Below are positions 1-8,744 of a DNA stretch of 64,000 bases, in pieces. Made by a program: the position numbers and the translations under genes. The DNA comes from Candidatus Thiodiazotropha endoloripes (GTDB lineage: Bacteria; Pseudomonadota; Gammaproteobacteria; Chromatiales; Chromatiaceae), in the NCBI RefSeq assembly GCF_001708965.1, contig NZ_LVJW01000003.1, forward strand, positions 1,302,001-1,366,000. The letters run 5' to 3'. Numbering within the stretch: the stretch's first letter is position 1; the number at the start of each line of letters is the position of its first letter. The notes under the pieces were generated by a model. The model was not told the DNA's origin. It did no database searches and saw only the letters and a list, made by a program, of their open reading frames with translations.

Positions 1-944
1 AGTTGATCAAAGGTTGCGACAGCATTGATCTCCTTGTTGTTATAAAGCGTTCTGAATGGGTCTGATACGCTATCTGTTCTGTCGGCTCCGAAATCGAGTC
101 TTGTTGTGGAACCTTCGATACCTGCCAGGGCGTTAAAAAGTGCCCGGCGATCGGTATTGGTGTTGCTGTCGCCGCTCAAGTGATGGATTTTTGGAACATT
201 ACCTGGATTAAGAACCAGGGGGGAAGAGCTGTTTCCAATCAACATGCGGTCATTACCGGCATAAGAGATGTTCAGGCCCAGTGGGCTGTTCTGATTGATG
301 TTGTGCCACTGATCCGCGATCTTTCCCGCCCAGCCGATATCGTTCAGATTATTCGCCTGTCCGGTTTGCAGAATGCGCTGCTGATGGTTGTGGGCGAAGA
401 GATAGACAGGGAGCTCCGCACTATTATCAATAATTTCATCACGAGTGACAGGTCTGACAAGGGTACCGCTGTTTGCCAAAATTGAGGTTCTGTTATCGAT
501 GATCAACTGAGCCAGTTCCGGCATGACACCGTTGACACCCAGATCAATACCTTTCCCGCTCAACGGGTAGATACCCCGAGTATACGCCGTGCTCTGATTG
601 AGATTCTGATTGTAGGGATTCTGTTGTCCCGCCCCGAGCACCCCTTGATTCAGATTGCCACTATTGGTGGTTACCTGGGCAATACCGAGATCAGTGTTGT
701 TGACTGCCAGGTTTCCCCTGGCGTCAGCATAAGGCTCATATCCTTTGTTGGCATCTGTCGAGGTGGGAATCAGCATATTGAAAGCATCATTGCCACCATA
801 CAGAAAGATGCAAACCAGGGCTTTATAGTCATTGAAATCCGGTGCTGCCGCGGTGGCCTGCCTGGGAATGGCCAGACTACCTACACTGCCGATACAACCA
901 AGGCTGGCCAGTGATTTCAAAAATTCACGACGATGCATTGCCAT
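1..944 (-). CDS. DUF1501 family secreted protein, C-terminus cut by window edge
   Basis: The reading frame is open from an ATG at 944 down to base 1, so the C-terminus lies outside the window. The start is supported by an AAGGAAG ribosome site just upstream. A second in-frame ATG at 938 is possible. The N-terminus (HRREFLKSLASLG) is a twin-arginine (Tat) signal, followed by FLYGGNDAFNML, typical of the DUF1501 family of alkaline-phosphatase-like secreted proteins. The function of the family is not settled. It lies 25 bp downstream of a DUF1800 gene on the same strand, and the two families are commonly found as neighbours, so they probably form an operon and act together outside the cytoplasm. 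The function of the pair is inference. Confidence 0.85.
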   Translation of the reverse strand, partial: MAMHRREFLKSLASLGCIGSVGSLAIPRQATAAAPDFNDYKALVCIFLYGGNDAFNMLIPTSTDANKGYEPYADARGNLAVNNTDLGIAQVTTNSGNLNQGVLGAGQQNPYNQNLNQSTAYTRGIYPLSGKGIDLGVNGVMPELAQLIIDNRTSILANSGTLVRPVTRDEIIDNSAELPVYLFAHNHQQRILQTGQANNLNDIGWAGKIADQWHNINQNSPLGLNISYAGNDRMLIGNSSSPLVLNPGNVPKIHHLSGDSNTNTDRRALFNALAGIEGSTTRLDFGADRTDSVSDPFRTLYNNKEINAVATFDQ

Positions 945-969
945 ATTAATCTGCTTCCTTACTGGGTGC

Positions 970-3819
970 CTATTTTTGAATCATGTAGGCGCTGGAGGTA
1001 GTGATGAAAGTGTAAGCTTCCTGAACGATTCGCCTGGCACTTTCGACGTTATTGCCTGAATTGGTATAACTGCTGGTCATCAGGTAGTGTTTTAGAGCAT
1101 CACGATATTCGTCGCTCATCTTCCTGCCAAGCAGTTGTAGATCCAAATGGTCTATCAGCGCATCGATTCCTCTGGATTTTGGCGTATCGCCATTAATATC
1201 TGTGGTGTCATCATTGAGGCTTGAATAATCACCATTCGAGTCGTTCTCAAGGGCTTGTTCCAACAACCTGAGTTCAATATCGAAACTCGTCAATAGTGAC
1301 AGGCTGTAGTGTTTACGTGAGCTGGCAAATTCATTGAGGGATTTTCCACTATTGTTGATGATCCTGTTTTTCTCCAGATTTGAGATCAGGTAAACCACAA
1401 GGTTGTTATAGTCCACAAGCATTTGTGAGGTCTGGATCTGAAATTCCGGCCCAACCAGTTGATGGCTGGTGAAGTAGGGATCACTCGGCACATGGCCGGG
1501 GCTGTAAAAGTTGAATACGGAAGGTGCACGCAGCGCTGCCTGGTTGATCTGTTTTTCAGGCTCCCGATACCAATAGACATGACTCATGGCAACATTTTGC
1601 TTGCTCGACCAGCCATTCAGTGGTGCAACATGAGCTGCACGGAGCAACTGGGTGATTGCCAGTAAGGGTTCCTTGGCTTTACCATAGGCCGGGTTTGACT
1701 GATAGCTCTCATCACGTGCCTCTGGGTCGAGCAGGATTCCACGGACGACCGCCTTCAGATCTCCTTTTACACCCTGTCCATTATCGTTGAAGATATGGGC
1801 AATGCGAGCTACATAGTTTGCCGAGGGATTGGAGGTTACCAATCTCTGGATCAGGTGTTTGCTGACATAGGGGGCAACGTTGGGATGGGCAAACAGTCTG
1901 TCGAGGGCACTGTCCAGGCCGCTCTGATCCGAACCGGCATTGAGTGACAGGGTTTGTCCCATCAGGGTGATCCTGCCATCGCCACCTTCTGCTGCCTCAT
2001 CCTCATGCATCGAAGGATTGAAAACCATCGGTACCGTATAGTTACCACTGCTGGAGTGGAGCTGCCCGAATTTATTATTATCAGCGAGATCCCAACCTGT
2101 CATCACCTTAGCCAGTTCCTCAATATCGGACTGTGTATAAGTGGCAACGGTATGGCTGCCCTGATCCGGATAAGTTGTATGATTGCCATCCCTGTTTGGT
2201 GAACCGTCCAGATTCAGCTCATACAGTCCAATGGTAAACAGTTGTATGATCTCTCTGGCAAAGTTTTCGTCGGGGCGTGAACCCGTATCCGGATCGGCTT
2301 TGCGATTGCCCTGGTGGGACAGATAGACTCCCATGGCAGGGCTGATGGAGATCGCTTTCAACAGCTGTCGATAGTTACCGAAAGCGTATTTCGCCAGCAG
2401 ATCATAGTAGACCGCCAGGGATTCCCCACGGGAGATCATCGCTGGGCTGCTGGTGGAAACAACGAGTAGCTGACTCAGAGCATAAGCGATGCGTTGGCGC
2501 AGCTGGTCCGTACCGATCTGCTGACGATTTGGCGCGGTAGCACCCAATGCGCTCTCCCACCAGGCGGCCATCTGATAATCCTTGACAGAGCTGCTGTGGG
2601 GTTGTTGATTGAAAATCTGATTACTCTGATACCAATCAACGCCGGGTTCAGCCTGCAAAGCAATCTCTTGTGTTCGTTCCAGGTTGGTTTTCCAACCATC
2701 CGTAGGGCTGGTATAGGCAGAATTCATACTAAGTTGATGGTCAATCCAACCGCTGATGCCAAGGCTTTTCACCCTTTCTATCTCACTCTGCACCGGGCCG
2801 AAGGTGCATTGCAGCAACAAGCGATGAGCCATTTCATCGGTAACGGATTGTGTCTGTTCTATGTTCAGAGTGAACTGGTTGTCAGTGACGTTGATGCCAT
2901 CAGATGCCGATATGATGATCTGATATCGGTTACCCAGCTCCTCCCAGGAAGGCGAACCTGAAATGGTTCTTGTCTCTGCTGTATAGACCAGCCAGTAGGG
3001 GAGACCCGTCACACGATAGGTCAAGTCGTCACCATCCGGGTCCATTGCCTGAAATACCAAGGTATAGAGTTCATCGATGGCAATCGAACGACTCTGGCCT
3101 GACTGGGTGAATTGCGGGGCCTGGTTTGAGGTGTTAACTCGAATCGTAACCTGTGCGGGTTGGGACTGGTTACTGCCATCCGAAAGAGTGTAACTGAACT
3201 GATCTTGCTCGGCATCCGAGCCATTGTGACGATAGGTCACACTGGTACCATCGACTGAGAGCTGCAGGGATCCATACTGGGGGTCTGTCAGGTGGGCGAT
3301 TTGCAGTGGATCACCATCAGGGTCCTGATCATTCTGTAGCAGGTTCAGTGAGATCTGTACTCCCGAATCGACTTCAAACTGATCATCAGCAGCAATGGGG
3401 CGTTGATTGACAGCTGCTGGGGTTGGTGGGACCTCTGAATTCTCATCTGGACTGTCTTCATTGCTTTGAATGGTCAGAGTCACTGTCGCTGGTGCAGAGT
3501 CTACGGCACCATCAAAGGCGGTATAGGTAAACTGGTCATAGGCTGTTTCGCTTCCATCATGCTGGTAGAGCACCGAGCCATCCGCCTGGAGGGTAACCCT
3601 GCCTTTCTCCGGTAAGGAGAGATTGGTAACCTCCAGGGGATCACTGTTGGCATCGCTATCGTTGTCCAGCACTTTGATGAGAATACTCTCCCCCTGTGTC
3701 AGGGTGGCACTATCATTTTCTGCTTCAGGGGCGGTATTCTCTTCTATACAACCGGTCAACAACAGAGAGAGAAGTAGATATAGGATATTGTTGTTTGAAA
3801 ACTTTTTTAAAGCATCCAT
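970..3819 (-). CDS. DUF1800 family lipoprotein with N-terminal Ig/cadherin-like domains
   Basis: A 949-residue protein starting with a lipoprotein signal peptide whose lipobox is LLTGC (Cys about residue 24). Residues about 30-125 and 140-235 are two similar cadherin-like/VCBS-type repeats (each has NDxD and a YxHDGS/YRHNGS element). Residues about 235-325 form a He_PIG-like putative Ig domain. The rest, from about 335, is a DUF1800 domain with the characteristic FAREIIQLFTIGLYEL motif. It is expected on the outer membrane or cell surface. It precedes the DUF1501 gene on the same strand and is probably co-transcribed with it. The molecular activity is unknown. The modular adhesion-like N-terminus suggests binding to a polymer or surface, which is inference. 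Confidence 0.85.
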   Translation of the reverse strand: MDALKKFSNNNILYLLLSLLLTGCIEENTAPEAENDSATLTQGESILIKVLDNDSDANSDPLEVTNLSLPEKGRVTLQADGSVLYQHDGSETAYDQFTYTAFDGAVDSAPATVTLTIQSNEDSPDENSEVPPTPAAVNQRPIAADDQFEVDSGVQISLNLLQNDQDPDGDPLQIAHLTDPQYGSLQLSVDGTSVTYRHNGSDAEQDQFSYTLSDGSNQSQPAQVTIRVNTSNQAPQFTQSGQSRSIAIDELYTLVFQAMDPDGDDLTYRVTGLPYWLVYTAETRTISGSPSWEELGNRYQIIISASDGINVTDNQFTLNIEQTQSVTDEMAHRLLLQCTFGPVQSEIERVKSLGISGWIDHQLSMNSAYTSPTDGWKTNLERTQEIALQAEPGVDWYQSNQIFNQQPHSSSVKDYQMAAWWESALGATAPNRQQIGTDQLRQRIAYALSQLLVVSTSSPAMISRGESLAVYYDLLAKYAFGNYRQLLKAISISPAMGVYLSHQGNRKADPDTGSRPDENFAREIIQLFTIGLYELNLDGSPNRDGNHTTYPDQGSHTVATYTQSDIEELAKVMTGWDLADNNKFGQLHSSSGNYTVPMVFNPSMHEDEAAEGGDGRITLMGQTLSLNAGSDQSGLDSALDRLFAHPNVAPYVSKHLIQRLVTSNPSANYVARIAHIFNDNGQGVKGDLKAVVRGILLDPEARDESYQSNPAYGKAKEPLLAITQLLRAAHVAPLNGWSSKQNVAMSHVYWYREPEKQINQAALRAPSVFNFYSPGHVPSDPYFTSHQLVGPEFQIQTSQMLVDYNNLVVYLISNLEKNRIINNSGKSLNEFASSRKHYSLSLLTSFDIELRLLEQALENDSNGDYSSLNDDTTDINGDTPKSRGIDALIDHLDLQLLGRKMSDEYRDALKHYLMTSSYTNSGNNVESARRIVQEAYTFITTSSAYMIQK

Positions 3820-4300
3820 TTTGCTGTGTTGGTCCCTAATGTCATGATGACAGATGGAGGATGATTATGTGATTGGAAAGAAGGTTAGGTAGTTCTCACC
3901 CGCAATACTGTGGTTTGTATCAAAAAATATGATAAAGGAGTTCACAGCAACAGGGTCTTACAACAAATATACGAGCAGACGACAGATTTAGAATCTGATC
4001 AAAATTAGTAACAAACCAACAATCCTATAGAATAAGGAAATAAATGCCTACTAGGGATTCTATATATACAGAAGCAGTATGAAGTTGTTTCATGAGGGGC
4101 TTGCCATTATGGAAATGGTCTCGATTTAAGCAGCAATCCGCCCTTGCCCGGGACGTAGACAGCCTGGTCTTCATACAGGTATCAAAGGTCACGTTGCTAA
4201 CTGGTTAGAGGAGAGGATCCATTTTGCTCAATGAGGCTCAGGAGGCAAGGGTGTTTACTGGAATAGGTATTGCTGACGATTGGAAAAATCAGCGGGATAG

Positions 4301-4377
4301 TGGCGGAGCGGACGGGACTCGAACCCGCGACCCCCGGCGTGACAGGCCGGTATTCTAACCAACTGAACTACCGCTCC
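4301..4377 (-). tRNA. tRNA-Asp (anticodon GTC)
   Basis: On the minus strand a 77-nt cloverleaf can be folded. The acceptor stem is GGAGCGG/CCGCTCC, the D-arm contains AGTTGGTTAGAA, and the anticodon loop CTGTCAC carries GTC (Asp). The T-arm reads GGGTTCGAGTCCC, followed by discriminator G and an encoded CCA. It stands alone between protein genes. No integrase or attachment duplication is seen next to it. Confidence 0.97.
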
Positions 4378-4394
4378 GAAGACAAGAGCGCGAT

Positions 4395-4422
4395 AGTGTA
4401 AGGAAAATTTCTCCCAGGTCAA
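4395..4422 (-). promoter_or_regulatory. Putative sigma-70 promoter of tRNA-Asp
   Basis: Upstream of the tRNA on the minus strand there is TTGACC (4422-4417), a 16-bp spacer and TACACT (4400-4395). This is followed by a GC-rich discriminator (ATCGCGC) typical of stringently controlled stable-RNA promoters. Transcription would start a few bases before the tRNA 5' end. Confidence 0.6.
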
Positions 4423-4469
4423 CCAAAAATTAAGAAAATATGTCAGTTTGGGTTGAATCGATTAACAAT

Positions 4470-4491
4470 GGCCTGTTAACACCATTCCAAT
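4470..4491 (-). repeat. Degenerate partial copy of the dispersed palindromic repeat
   Basis: Twenty of 22 bases match the complement of the 35-nt element found at 18169 and 47061 (GGCCTGTTAACAC then CCATTCCAAT). The flanking inverted arms are not conserved, so this looks like a decayed copy. Confidence 0.5.
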
Positions 4492-5039
4492 CACCCAGGC
4501 AGGAGCGGTGATCAGTCCAATAATCCACAACTAAAGAGGGCGCCACTCAGTATCAACGAAGGAGATGAGGCTGAGTGAAAATTTACCTGAAACCCAAATG
4601 GTGCGTCCCTGACTGAGAACTGAAATGTCACCACTCTGGTTCGTTCATCCTGCAGCATAACCATCCAAGCGTCTTCTTCTCGGACCTCCCGAGACGCTTT
4701 ATCACAGGTAACCGGGAAGAATGGAGCAGTATCTATCGAGCCTAACTAACAGAACCATAAGGATAATTTCCACTAAATTACTTGATATGCTTATATCGAA
4801 CCAGGTCGAGAGGCTTTCTCTCCGTTGCGTAATATCAAGGATAGTAAAGTGGGATCTATGTCATATTTAACAGGTATCCTGTTATGGTGTTCTTACAGTA
4901 AGCCGGAGTGATCGATCAGCTTGTCATCTGGTAGTGAATCTGACCGGATAATTTCTGTAATTATTTATAATACAGATAGTTAGAAACAATTTTGATCTGT
5001 TTGGCATTGGATTTTGCTGGACCAGTAGAGATTTAAATT

Positions 5040-5573
5040 ATGCAATTTGATGTAGATGAAGCGATTCGCAAACAAGCCAAAACCCCTCATGAGCTGTCGA
5101 TGCTGAATTTAGTGGGTTGTCATCTGATTGCCGCGCCGGCTTCAATCGTACTCGATGTGGGATTATTGGGTTTTCTGATACCGCTGGCGCTATCGCTACT
5201 GGTGATCAGTTTCATTTGGTTCAAAGCTGGGCAGACCCGGCAGCAGGATCCCTGGTTCGTGGCTGCACACTGGCGATTGTCAGCCAACCGCACCCGGATA
5301 CTGATGGTTGGCTACACTATCAGTGCAGTTATTCTTGGCATGGCCATGATGGCTACATCCGGCAGTTCCAAAGGGGATATCATGATGGTGGCGATCTCTC
5401 GGGTTGCGGTTGTACCGACCCTGTTGACTGTGATGATCTGTTTTGTGCTTGAGTCAGGATCCATATATCAAGCAGGTCGAGGTGAAGTCCCTGACGGTAT
5501 TGTGAAACGTCTGCCAGCTCCTGATGACCTGCCGGTTATTCAGGCTGCGAAACCATCGGTCGCTGAGAGTTAA
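5040..5573 (+). CDS. Hypothetical inner-membrane protein
   Basis: A 177-residue protein that I do not recognise. Hydrophobic stretches at about residues 22-60 (probably two helices, VGCHLIAAPASIVLDVG and IPLALSLLVISFIWF), 88-107 and 115-138 suggest four membrane segments. The N-terminus and a proline-rich C-terminal tail would then face the cytoplasm. It stands alone, convergent with the c-di-GMP gene to its right. Codon use is ordinary for the window. The layout is simple and the ORF has no strong competitor on the other strand, so it is probably real, but nothing in the sequence gives a function. Confidence 0.7.
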   Translation: MQFDVDEAIRKQAKTPHELSMLNLVGCHLIAAPASIVLDVGLLGFLIPLALSLLVISFIWFKAGQTRQQDPWFVAAHWRLSANRTRILMVGYTISAVILGMAMMATSGSSKGDIMMVAISRVAVVPTLLTVMICFVLESGSIYQAGRGEVPDGIVKRLPAPDDLPVIQAAKPSVAES

Positions 5574-5694
5574 ATAACGAATCAATAACTGCTATCAGTT
5601 GAGCTTCAAATCGAGGTTGATCTATAGGTGTCTATCTATTGGGACGCCACACACCAATACACCTGACCTGTTCATCATCTGCAATAAAAGCAGA

Positions 5695-7962
5695 TTATGA
5701 GTGCAACAGCTTATCGCGGAAATGCTCGGCGGGAATGGGTTTACCGTAGCGGTACCCTTGAGCAATTCGATAGTCTGACAGGATTAAAAGAGTTTCCTGC
5801 TCGGCTGTTTCTACTCCCTCCGCAAGAACTTCGATTCCTAGCCGCTGGCCCAGATCAATTACAGTCTGAACGATTGCCAGGTTGCCACTGTCTTTATTGA
5901 GATTCTCTAAAAATACTTTATCCAGCTTGAGCAGATCGATCGGTAGCTTTTTTAATCGTGCCAATGATGAGTAACCAATACCAAAATCATCGATAACGAT
6001 TGAAATTCCCATCTCTTTCAGTCGTTGTAGACGATGTGCAGCTTCATCCAACCTCTGTATAAAGAGGTTTTCGGTCACTTCCATTGCCAGCCACTCACCG
6101 ACACAACCGGTTGTGAGCAGGATATTCTCCACATTGGCTATAAAATCATCGTGCAGGAGCTCACTCGCAGAGATATTGATGGCCACTCTTGGAGGTGCCA
6201 GATTGTCGTTATGCCACTGCTTTGTCTGGATGCAGACATTGTATAAAACCCATTGACCTATCAGATGTGTTAGCCCCATCTCTTCTGCGAGTTCAAGAAA
6301 ATCATAAGGTGAAACAAGGTCATCGTCTGCTCTTTTCCAACGCAGTAGGGCCTCGACACCGATTAGCTTTTTGGAATAGAGGTCAATCTGTGGCTGGTAG
6401 AGCATGACAAAATTATTCTCTTCGGTTGCTGTTTCGAGTTCTCCGGTGATATTTATACGTTCCTGAATAGAGGCAGTCATACTTGAATTATAAAGTCTGA
6501 AAGTATTTCTGCCTTGACGTTTCGCCCGGTACATTGCAGTGTCGGCATTCTGCAATAATCGTTCTCCGCTTTTACCGTCATCCGGGTATATGCTGATTCC
6601 GATACTTACAGCCGGTTGTAACCGTTTGCCTTGCAGGGTGACCGGTTGGCGGATGGTTTTAATGATATGACGGGCTACAGAAGAGGCATCCTCAGTACGT
6701 TTGGTATTTTCCAGTAATATGACAAATTCATCACCACTCAGGCGAGCGACCACATCGCCGGAACGTATGGCATGGAGCAGTCGATTGGCAGTGGTGATCA
6801 GCAGCTCATCTCCAGCATCGTGTCCAAGGCTATCATTAACCTCCTTGAAACGATCAAGATCTAGAAAAAGGATTGCCAATAAACTGCTTGTACGGTCTGC
6901 TCGTGAGATTGCCTGATTGAGTAATTTGGTAAACAGAAATCGATTGGGCAGTTGTGTCAGAGAGTCTTTTTCGGCTAATTGTTGCAGCTGTTGCTTCTTT
7001 ATCTGTAGTTCGTCCACAATTTCGAGATGTTCTGTAATATCCCGGTAAGTGATGACAACAGCAATAGTATCGTCTATCGAGAGGGGGCTGGCTTGCAGTT
7101 CCATGCGTTGTGGTTTTCCATGAGATTGTTTTACGGTGTGAATATACTTTATCGGTCGGCCTTTGATAATTACGCTGGATATCATTTCCCGGGGAGGTAA
7201 ATAGTCTGGATTTCCCTTGTCTCCATCGATCATTAATTCTGAAGAAGCCAATGATTCAGCAGCCTTGTTTTTCAAGATTAGATCACTTTCTGTGCTGTAT
7301 ACAAAAAGTGGATCGGCAACTGCATCTATTATCAACTGTAAATAAGACTGACTCTGACGTAACTTCGATAACAGCCATTCAGTAGTAGCCCATGCAATAA
7401 TAAGTAGCAGCATCAGAATAATGCTAGAGAGCAACAGTTTTTGTTGGACATTATCAATTAAATTATCAATAAAATCCCGGCCGGTAAAAATACGTGCTAT
7501 ACCGATCAATGAACGTGAGTACTCATGAAACAGTGGTACTTCTGATATGAAACAGTCTACGCACTCATCTTTACCTCTGCTCAGGGGGAAACTGTCGGGT
7601 GCCACATTGACCATTGTATAATCTATTTCAATTTCGATCCTTTGGATCAATGGTGATGCGAGTGATGGGTCACGAATCAGTAAGATGCTATCCATAGCCT
7701 GCGTCAACTTCAATTCAAGCAGAGCTTGATTTGTGATGCTCAATGGTTTGCTTAGAAGGGTTGCCTGGGCTTCTGCCAAGGTGTTTGCTTGGGATTGTGC
7801 ATGAGCCACTAATCTAGGTTCAAGCGTCAAATACCAATAGGTTCCTATCAAAATTCCGAGAGTAATACCAAGGATTGTAAATACCAGTATAAGGCCATGA
7901 CTTTTAGCCAGTATTGAGGGTCCTTTATAGAGCCTGTTCCTATTCATCATATTGCTTTGCAA
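5695..7962 (-). CDS. Membrane PAS-GGDEF-EAL cyclic-di-GMP enzyme
   Basis: A 755-residue bifunctional-type protein. Membrane helices lie at about residues 23-45 and 178-198 and flank a periplasmic sensor segment that contains a CVDC pair. A PAS-like domain (about 205-320), a GGDEF domain (about 325-490) and an EAL domain (about 500-750) follow. The GGDEF active site reads SGDEF with an RSGD inhibitory site five residues upstream. The EAL domain keeps EALLRW, the IDDFGIGYSS loop and AEGVET, so both activities look possible. Its start overlaps the upstream periplasmic-protein gene by 23 bp, so translation is probably coupled. A TonB receptor gene follows further upstream. The trio resembles known clusters in which an outer-membrane receptor and a periplasmic YfiR-like protein control a membrane diguanylate cyclase. 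Confidence 0.9.
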   Translation of the reverse strand: MQSNMMNRNRLYKGPSILAKSHGLILVFTILGITLGILIGTYWYLTLEPRLVAHAQSQANTLAEAQATLLSKPLSITNQALLELKLTQAMDSILLIRDPSLASPLIQRIEIEIDYTMVNVAPDSFPLSRGKDECVDCFISEVPLFHEYSRSLIGIARIFTGRDFIDNLIDNVQQKLLLSSIILMLLLIIAWATTEWLLSKLRQSQSYLQLIIDAVADPLFVYSTESDLILKNKAAESLASSELMIDGDKGNPDYLPPREMISSVIIKGRPIKYIHTVKQSHGKPQRMELQASPLSIDDTIAVVITYRDITEHLEIVDELQIKKQQLQQLAEKDSLTQLPNRFLFTKLLNQAISRADRTSSLLAILFLDLDRFKEVNDSLGHDAGDELLITTANRLLHAIRSGDVVARLSGDEFVILLENTKRTEDASSVARHIIKTIRQPVTLQGKRLQPAVSIGISIYPDDGKSGERLLQNADTAMYRAKRQGRNTFRLYNSSMTASIQERINITGELETATEENNFVMLYQPQIDLYSKKLIGVEALLRWKRADDDLVSPYDFLELAEEMGLTHLIGQWVLYNVCIQTKQWHNDNLAPPRVAINISASELLHDDFIANVENILLTTGCVGEWLAMEVTENLFIQRLDEAAHRLQRLKEMGISIVIDDFGIGYSSLARLKKLPIDLLKLDKVFLENLNKDSGNLAIVQTVIDLGQRLGIEVLAEGVETAEQETLLILSDYRIAQGYRYGKPIPAEHFRDKLLHS

Positions 7963-8527
7963 TTCGTAGAAAAAAAGGTTTGTAGACCACTCCGGCTTTT
8001 TTTGCCTGGGTCAAATTGATATAAGGCAGGATTCGGTCTGTAACATAAATACCTGCTACAGCGCCACGTTCAACATCGCCGGAAAAGGGTGAGAATACCG
8101 TGGTTCGTTTATTTTCAACCCAATTGTTGAAGATTTCGGATTTAATACCGGGTGTGGCTACAAAAAGTGCTGCAATTGGGGAGAGATCCGGCTTTTTTCT
8201 GTCAGAGGTAGAGACAATTTCGACTTCCAGAGGAAAGTCGGAAATTGTTTTCAGTGCCAGCAGTCCTGCGGATACAGCCAGAGCGACATGTTGCTGGTTA
8301 TCATGAAGAACAAGAATACGTAGTTTTCCAGTTACTGATAATTTGTCAGCCAGAGCGAGATCTGCTCCGAGACAAGCAGGCAAAAGATTGATAGCAACAT
8401 TAAGTCGTTGCTTATCTTCAGACCAGAGGATATCTGCAAAACAAATCCTGGAAAGCAACAGTATGAGTAAAAGAAAACCTCTCCAAAGGGAGTGTATCTT
8501 TTCACTGCTGGTAGTTTTAGTCTCCAT
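7940..8527 (-). CDS. Putative periplasmic regulator (YfiR-like role)
   Basis: A 195-residue protein with an N-terminal hydrophobic signal (LLLILLLSRICFA). The rest is an alpha/beta protein beginning LRILVLHDN, with a C-terminal FSPFSGDVERGAVAGIYVTDRI segment. I cannot assign the family firmly. Size, export signal and position between a TonB receptor and a membrane GGDEF-EAL gene are those of YfiR/DUF4154-type periplasmic partners that control a cyclase. It could instead be a fragment of an ABC-type binding protein, because the FSPFSGDVERGAV stretch looks ligand-binding-like. It overlaps the downstream c-di-GMP gene by 23 bp. Confidence 0.7.
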   Translation of the reverse strand: METKTTSSEKIHSLWRGFLLLILLLSRICFADILWSEDKQRLNVAINLLPACLGADLALADKLSVTGKLRILVLHDNQQHVALAVSAGLLALKTISDFPLEVEIVSTSDRKKPDLSPIAALFVATPGIKSEIFNNWVENKRTTVFSPFSGDVERGAVAGIYVTDRILPYINLTQAKKAGVVYKPFFLRIAKQYDE

Positions 8528-8744
8528 GATAACCAGTCAATGGATAAGTTCAGGGTTCGTTACCGCTGACCCAAACAAACAGCTTGGCTGTAATATTATT
8601 ATCAGCCTGGTAGGTAGCAATCGAAAACAGGCCATCCGGTGCTGCTCTTCGACCCTGTGAAATAATCAAATCTCTCTCCTTGTGCCTTGATTGGCAAGTT
8701 TTCATAAGCAATTGGGCGCAACAGTGCAGTATTAAAAGGCCCGT

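Larger units (their letters stand above)
3820..5039. other. 1.2-kb intergenic region with tRNA-Asp and several hairpins
   Basis: No convincing protein gene is seen here. The region holds tRNA-Asp and its promoter (4301-4422), a degenerate copy of the dispersed repeat (4470-4491), an inverted repeat CACTCAG/CTGAGTG at 4544-4550 and 4571-4577, and a hairpin at 4667-4699 (AAGCGT/ACGCTT outer stem, CTCGG/CCGAG inner stem). The part from 3880 to 4080 is AT-rich and should contain the promoter of the DUF1800 gene. The hairpins lack T-runs on either strand, so they are not obvious terminators. Confidence 0.6.

Noticed and set aside
4301-4377. tRNA-Asp as an integration site for a genomic island
   Set aside because: No integrase gene and no repeated tRNA 3' end was seen nearby.
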